Positions 6,225 through 10,535 of a stretch of DNA of 10,535 nucleotides are shown here, piece by piece. Numbering within the stretch: position 1 is the stretch's first letter; each line of letters begins with the position of its first letter. The position numbers and the translations under genes were made by a program. This DNA is from an uncultured Akkermansia sp. GTDB taxonomy: Bacteria > Verrucomicrobiota > Verrucomicrobiia > Verrucomicrobiales > Akkermansiaceae. The notes beneath the pieces were generated by a model. It was not told where the DNA came from. It did not search any database and worked only from the letters and a program-made list of their open reading frames with translations. The stretch covers positions 1-10,535 of the forward strand of contig CANPXA010000047.1 of NCBI GenBank assembly GCA_947585525.1. Reading direction: 5' to 3'.

Positions 6225-8134
6225 TCGTAAGTGGCGCTCACGATGACGTTCATCATGCGTTTGGCACCTTGTTTGGCCAAATCAGACTGAGGGTAGATGC
6301 ACTGCGCTCTGTAATAGCAGGAGAGAGCCGATCCATATTCAGCCCTTTGCTCACAGATGTCCGCATCTCGGAGGGCCTGTACGAAATCATGTGCACGGGA
6401 CTCAAAATCTTTTTGAGCGAGCATCATTTCCTTGTCGTCCGCGTAACGCGGATCTTCCTTCTGCCACTCAATCATTTTCTCATACGCCATACACGGACCC
6501 ATGGTGGTGTCCTGATCGGCGACGGATTTGATCTGCTGGAGCATACCGTCCATCTTCATCACGAAGGTGATGGATTCCTCATACTGTTTGGCAAGTTCCG
6601 GGTCAATGGCAACGATCTTGAAGCGTTCTCTTTCTCGGGCAATCTTGCGGAACTCTCCGCCCTTGTACAGATTTTGGAATTCTTCCTTGATACTGTCGCC
6701 CTCATCATATTTGGCGATCATTTCGGCTCCTTTATCCAGATTCGGGTTGCGTGGCCAGATGACGCCAGCCTCCTGGATGTACTTGTTGAATTCCTCTTCT
6801 TTGCCGGCTTGAAGGGCTTTGCGAGCGTTACGTATGGCGAGGTCACTCTGTCGCTTTTTCCCGGTTGTGTATGAAAGGAGCATCGAATCATCAAAATCAA
6901 CATCCATTTCCTTCATCTTGGCTGCCACCTCCTCCACCGTCGCATAATCACGTGCATTCAGCGCCGTAAGAGCTCGCTTGCGAAGGGTCCAGTACCTCGC
7001 TATACGTTGTCTGGCTTCCACCGGGAACGTCGCCACACTTTGCATGAATTCCCCGATGGCTACGGCCTGGATAAGCCCCTGGGTGGCTTCTCCCAGCTTG
7101 TTACGCGCCAGCATCCCATGAACGGATTGGATAGCCTGATCCACGTCCCGACGGGCATTGCTGGCAAGGGTGTCCAAAGTGTTGACCGTGGGAGGCAAAC
7201 CGATGCCACCTGAGAAGAGTTGGTAGGCCTTAGAATCCTCGCTGAGGTCAAGTTTCGTATCGCCTTCACGGAAGACATGGCGGTAGGTGCGGGCGCCAAT
7301 GACGACGTGATCAAAGCGACGTGCCATGAGCATACTGACCAGCACCGATTGGTAGTTGATTTTGGAACTCAAGATGGCGGCCTGATTAGCTGCCTCATTC
7401 GCCGCCTGGCTTCCTTCAAGCTTGGCGCTTTGTTTGACGTCGCGCGCGATGCGCAGCAAGTTCGTCCCCGGTCCTCCGCTTCTTTCTCCTCCTTTTCCAT
7501 CTTTGCTATTTCCGCCACTTGGGCGCCTGTTATTTTCATTCTGCCAGTGGTCGGCCTCTGTGAGGAGCTTCCTCATTTCCTTCTCCATCTCCTGATTCTC
7601 GCGGATTCGCTGGAGCATTTGCCGCTGGGAGTCGAGGGCGCTGACGATGGCGCTGGCCAGGGTACCGGATTGTCCCCCATCCCCCGGGTACTTATCCGCT
7701 TTGTAGAGGGCCATTCCGACTCGGATCAGCACAGAGCCGCCGACGGCATAATTTTTGTCGCGTCCCGCCTTTTGAGTTTCTTTGAGAATGCTTTTGATGA
7801 GCGCCTGATAGCGTTTTGCCTCCGTACTGTCGTCCGGAACCTGTTGAAGGTATTTCTCAAAGCGTGCGCGGACGGCTGCATTGTTGCCCACGTCGAACAT
7901 CCCGCCGTTGTATTTCACGGTGTCGGTAGAAGGGTCCAACAAGGGGAGTTCCATACCGAAGAGTTGGGGATTAGGGGTCTCGCCTTGATGGGCAGGATCC
8001 TGCTGCTGGGGTTTGACGGAGCTACCGGATGCATCGAAACCGGTGGGAGTGGAAGAGCTTTCGCTGGGCATCTGAGCGGAGGAGTAACCGGGGAGCAGAG
8101 CCAGAACAAGGGGTAACAGAAAAAAAACTTTCAT
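6221..8134 (-). CDS. Exported protein of unknown function, helical with TPR-like C-terminus
   Basis: This 637-residue protein starts with a clear Sec signal peptide: MK, a hydrophobic core FFLLPLVLALLPG, and a probable signal peptidase I site after SSA at residue 20. A Ser/Pro/Gln-rich linker (21-58) follows. The body is mainly alpha-helical and highly charged. It has a possible coiled coil at about 165-195 (SQRQMLQRIRENQEMEKEMRK), a Gly/Ser/Lys-rich low-complexity loop at about 203-223, and an Ala/Asn-rich helix at about 240-256. The last 50 residues (QRAEYGSALSCYYRAQCIYPQSDLAKQGA) resemble a TPR unit, and similar helix pairs occur between 380 and 520. No catalytic motif or named family was recognised. 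It is probably a periplasmic scaffold or interaction protein. The start overlaps the previous stop by one base (TAATG), and its stop overlaps the gluQRS start. Confidence 0.88.
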   Translation of the reverse strand: MKVFFLLPLVLALLPGYSSAQMPSESSSTPTGFDASGSSVKPQQQDPAHQGETPNPQLFGMELPLLDPSTDTVKYNGGMFDVGNNAAVRARFEKYLQQVPDDSTEAKRYQALIKSILKETQKAGRDKNYAVGGSVLIRVGMALYKADKYPGDGGQSGTLASAIVSALDSQRQMLQRIRENQEMEKEMRKLLTEADHWQNENNRRPSGGNSKDGKGGERSGGPGTNLLRIARDVKQSAKLEGSQAANEAANQAAILSSKINYQSVLVSMLMARRFDHVVIGARTYRHVFREGDTKLDLSEDSKAYQLFSGGIGLPPTVNTLDTLASNARRDVDQAIQSVHGMLARNKLGEATQGLIQAVAIGEFMQSVATFPVEARQRIARYWTLRKRALTALNARDYATVEEVAAKMKEMDVDFDDSMLLSYTTGKKRQSDLAIRNARKALQAGKEEEFNKYIQEAGVIWPRNPNLDKGAEMIAKYDEGDSIKEEFQNLYKGGEFRKIARERERFKIVAIDPELAKQYEESITFVMKMDGMLQQIKSVADQDTTMGPCMAYEKMIEWQKEDPRYADDKEMMLAQKDFESRAHDFVQALRDADICEQRAEYGSALSCYYRAQCIYPQSDLAKQGAKRMMNVIVSATYE

Positions 8135-8601
8135 TATCGTGTTTGTACGTTTTTGACTACCAAGACTCCCTTCACCTGTTTTCCTTCATCAGTTTTCCCG
8201 GTGGTGCAGGTGGTTTCAAAGAGAAAACGGTCCCCTCGTGTGAGGTTGACGCGCAAATGCGCATTGCCGGGTACGAGGAGGGGAAGGCGTTCCTGCGTAT
8301 TTTGATGATCCGGCAGAGATATGGAGATGATACGATTGGTTCCGATCGTCTCGATACTCTCGATTCTGCCCTCGAAGACGTAGGAGTTGCCGGAGGAGGC
8401 AAAGCGGGAGCCGTCCCGACGGTAATCAGCTATTCGGAAATTCGGTGTGGGCTCAGCGTCCCGAGCGCTGCCCCCCCTCTTCAATATGCCGGAACTCATG
8501 ATCAACGCCAACACGAGAATGACCCCTATCCCGATAAAAACGGGGGTGAGGTTTGCCTTTCCTCGTCGCTTGCTTCCTTTTCGAACTCTTCTCGCTGCCA
8601 T
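8134..8601 (-). CDS. Small single-pass membrane protein with periplasmic beta-rich domain
   Basis: This 155-residue protein has a strongly basic N-terminus (MAARRVRKGSKRRGK). A single hydrophobic helix at about residues 19-39 follows (TPVFIGIGVILVLALIMSSG), then a soluble domain predicted to face the periplasm by the positive-inside rule. Residues 74-151 alternate hydrophobic and polar residues (YVFEGRIESIETIGTNRIIS, HLRVNLTRGDRFLFETTC, GVLVVKNVQ). That pattern would suit a small beta-barrel such as an OB-like fold, which is inference only. No family was recognised. It sits 40 bp after the ABC transporter gene and shares TAATG with the next gene, which suggests it works with the exported 637-residue protein. 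The ATG at 8601 is preceded only by a weak purine stretch. Confidence 0.85.
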   Translation of the reverse strand: MAARRVRKGSKRRGKANLTPVFIGIGVILVLALIMSSGILKRGGSARDAEPTPNFRIADYRRDGSRFASSGNSYVFEGRIESIETIGTNRIISISLPDHQNTQERLPLLVPGNAHLRVNLTRGDRFLFETTCTTGKTDEGKQVKGVLVVKNVQTR

Positions 8602-8641
8602 AATTGATTCTCTTTTTCTCTGACTGATCTTCGTCTGCTGA

Positions 8642-10366
8642 TTAATCCCAGCGCGCTTTTCTCGCGCCCCACCAAGTCAAAACAACCCCTGCTACCACGT
8701 GCACCCATAACACGGCACTGCACAGGAGATCCTGCGAAAAATTCGTCTGAACGATACTCTTCACGGCTTTAAGCACATCACCGTTCAGCCCGCCTTCAAT
8801 GCTCCCGCTCCACGCCCAGTAGGCCGAGATGAAAGGCTGGGTGAAGGCCTCGACCATGTCGGGAAGGGCGAGCACCGCGCCGGAGAGCGGAAGCTGGAAT
8901 CCAACGAGGTAGATACTGAGCAGGGAGGCTTGATCCGCCGTTTTGCAGTTGGAGGAGATGCCGAGACAGATGCTTGTCATGGCGGCGTTCGCCAGAAGGA
9001 GGAAGTAGAGGTGGTTCATCGCATCACCACGGAATTCCCAGAAGAATTGGACAAAGGCGTACATCCAAACGCTCTGCAGAACCACAAGAATGCTGAGAAA
9101 TGTGACCTTTGACGTCACGTAGGCTCCCACCCGCATACCGGCAAATTTTTCTTTTTCCATGATGAGGCGTTCCCCGGCTATCTCACGGGACGCGTTGTTG
9201 GAGCCCATGAGTCCCAGAAGAATGACCTCGAACATGATGATGCCGGAGACCGCGGAGCCGACACGGGCGCGTATTTCAGCCTGTTCCTGTTGCGCCTGGA
9301 TCTCGGCGGCTATATCGGAACTGCTCGTGTCAGTGAGTACGAGTAGCTGATCCTGTCCCTTGCTCGAAAAAAGGGCGACCAGTATGGGAAACACCACGAT
9401 CATGGCGATCTGGAGCATGAGCTGGGTTCGATCCCGCAACAAGATCATGAATCGCCTCTTGAGCAGTTGCACAACCTGGGTGAGGAATCCCGGCGTGGGC
9501 ACTTCGTCCTCCTCCTCTTCGTGAGGGGGCGGCGGTTGTAACCCGAGGCGGCGATACTTATCGACATGTTCCGCTTCAAGTCTCTGGTAGTATGACACGC
9601 GGTGCTTGAGCCAGCTCATGCGCCATTCTCCCGGTTTTCTACGAGCGAGCTGAGGATAAACCTCCTCAAAATCGTTGACTCCGAAGTAATGGTTCATGGC
9701 GTGCGGCGAACCATGGTAGGCAAGATTTCCCCGCACCATGACCATGATGCTGTCATAGAGCTCCATTTGCGCCAAACTGTGCGTCACGGAGATGACAATG
9801 CGTCCGTCCTTGCGACTCAGGTCATGCAGAAGCTGCACGATTTCCCGTTCCGAGCGAGGATCGAGCCCGCTCGTCACCTCGTCGCACAGGAGAATGCGCG
9901 GACTGCTCACCAGTTCCATCGCCAGGGCCAGACGCCTCTTCTGACCGCCGGAAAGAAGTTTTACCTGCCGATCGGCGATATCCGTCATCCCTGTCTCTTC
10001 TAACACACTGTCGATGAGGTCGTTGATTTCATCCTCATCGCCGCAAACTCGCAGACGTGCTGCACTTTCAATACTTTCATCAACGGTGAGTTCCTCGTAG
10101 GCTATGCTAAATTGGGGAACGTAGCCTATCTCATGCGGCTCGAAGTCTCCTTCTTCGGAGAGATCGCGTCCCTCCCAGACAAAGGTTCCTTCCGTGGCGG
10201 TTTTGATGCCGGCTATTGTTTTGAGCAACGTAGTCTTTCCACAGCCGGAAGGACCTACAATAGCCATGAAATGCCCACGGGGTATGCAAAATTTGACGTC
10301 GTTAAGCAGAAATAACGACTTATCCCCATTTTCAACCTCCAAGCATATATTTCGTGCTTCCAGCAT
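8642..10366 (-). CDS. ABC transporter, fused ATPase-permease of ABCG/ABC-2 type
   Basis: This 574-residue protein has an N-terminal ATPase and a C-terminal membrane domain, the ABCG (White/PDR-like) order. The ATPase shows Walker A GPSGCGKT (38-45), Q-loop Q85, signature LSGGQ (138-142), Walker B ILLCDE (158-163, catalytic E163), D-loop SGLD (166-169) and switch His196. A long linker at about 225-295 includes PPPPHEEEEDE. About six helices follow (around 314-334, 372-390, 416-441, 452-472, 482-500 and 547-566). The EKEKFAGMRVGAYVTSK stretch (404-420) matches the ER...G...Y..SK pattern of ABC-2/ABCG permeases. It would act as a homodimer or with a partner half-transporter, probably as an exporter. 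The substrate is unknown. It lies 64 bp after an unidentified gene and 40 bp before the small membrane protein. Confidence 0.93.
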   Translation of the reverse strand: MLEARNICLEVENGDKSLFLLNDVKFCIPRGHFMAIVGPSGCGKTTLLKTIAGIKTATEGTFVWEGRDLSEEGDFEPHEIGYVPQFSIAYEELTVDESIESAARLRVCGDEDEINDLIDSVLEETGMTDIADRQVKLLSGGQKRRLALAMELVSSPRILLCDEVTSGLDPRSEREIVQLLHDLSRKDGRIVISVTHSLAQMELYDSIMVMVRGNLAYHGSPHAMNHYFGVNDFEEVYPQLARRKPGEWRMSWLKHRVSYYQRLEAEHVDKYRRLGLQPPPPHEEEEDEVPTPGFLTQVVQLLKRRFMILLRDRTQLMLQIAMIVVFPILVALFSSKGQDQLLVLTDTSSSDIAAEIQAQQEQAEIRARVGSAVSGIIMFEVILLGLMGSNNASREIAGERLIMEKEKFAGMRVGAYVTSKVTFLSILVVLQSVWMYAFVQFFWEFRGDAMNHLYFLLLANAAMTSICLGISSNCKTADQASLLSIYLVGFQLPLSGAVLALPDMVEAFTQPFISAYWAWSGSIEGGLNGDVLKAVKSIVQTNFSQDLLCSAVLWVHVVAGVVLTWWGARKARWD

Positions 10367-10403
10367 AGCTCAACTTCGTCATAGGCTAACAGATTAAAGT
10401 TGA

Positions 10404-10413
10404 CCTTGCAAGG
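10404..10413. promoter_or_regulatory. 10-bp palindrome upstream of the ABC transporter gene
   Basis: CCTTGCAAGG is a perfect palindrome, 38 bp before the ATG of the ABC transporter, in the 64-bp gap after the upstream gene. It could be a regulator binding site, but a 10-bp palindrome can arise by chance and no convincing promoter accompanies it. Confidence 0.2.
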
Positions 10414-10430
10414 ATAAACAGCAGCCGCCT

Positions 10431-10535
10431 CTAAATTTCTCCCCCGTCATTCATGATAACCACGCGATTGTCCACAGAAATTTCCGCCTGAACCGTTGCA
10501 TCGCGAATGGCTTCCTCGTGAGTGTCCAGTGCGGC
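10431..10535 (-). CDS. C-terminal fragment of an unidentified gene (cut by right edge)
   Basis: The minus strand from the window edge has an open frame of 34 codons ending in TAG at 10433-10431. The peptide tail (AALDTHEEAIRDATVQAEIS then VDNRVVIMNDGGEI) has a charged helix-like part followed by a strand-like part and looks like genuine protein. It was not recognised as any family. It lies 64 bp upstream of the ABC transporter in the same direction and may be the preceding gene of the same operon. Too little is visible to assign a function. Confidence 0.6.
   Translation of the reverse strand, partial: AALDTHEEAIRDATVQAEISVDNRVVIMNDGGEI

Noticed and set aside
7220..8116. 298-codon plus-strand open frame
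   Set aside because: It lies antisense and wholly inside the gene for the exported 637-residue protein, which has a signal peptide and coupled start. The plus-strand translation shows no recognisable motif.

Overview
The window looks like chromosomal DNA from a Gram-negative bacterium, most likely of the Verrucomicrobiota (possibly Akkermansia-like). This is an inference from three points. The three-gene prepilin-like cassette resembles the expanded pseudopilin cassettes of that phylum. An LptF/LptG-type permease implies an LPS-bearing outer membrane. Almost none of the genes has a recognisable Shine-Dalgarno sequence. No rRNA, tRNA, CRISPR array, insertion sequence or phage gene was seen.

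Left part (1-3641, all minus strand, transcribed leftward). A five-gene run starts from a good extended -10 promoter at about 3678-3706. It begins with three type II-secretion-like pseudopilins in GspH-, GspI- and GspJ-like order. These are followed by a lipoate ligase/octanoyltransferase-family enzyme with a TTG start inside a TTGA overlap. Last comes an RppH-like Nudix hydrolase that starts in an ATGA overlap and runs off the left edge.

Middle (3642-4098). This 457-bp divergent intergenic region holds outward promoter candidates on both sides. Between them is a compact mosaic of repeats (3824-3927): two tight GC-rich hairpins, four tandem AT-rich heptads and a short direct repeat.

Right part. 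On the plus strand is one LptF/LptG-family LPS-export permease (4099-5340). Its 3' end overlaps by 13 bp the convergent glutamyl-Q tRNA(Asp) synthetase gene. That gene is the last of a minus-strand run (10535 down to 5328). Its order is the tail of an unidentified gene, an ABCG-like ABC transporter with fused ATPase and permease, a small membrane-anchored protein, a 637-residue exported protein of unknown function, and gluQRS. The last three are linked by TAATG and ATGA stop/start overlaps, so they are probably translated as a coupled unit.

The window mixes housekeeping functions (lipoylation, RNA or dinucleotide turnover, tRNA queuosine glutamylation, LPS export) with envelope genes of unknown role. 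The most novel material is the pseudopilin trio without visible partners, the exported 637-residue protein with its membrane-anchored neighbour, and the intergenic repeat mosaic.
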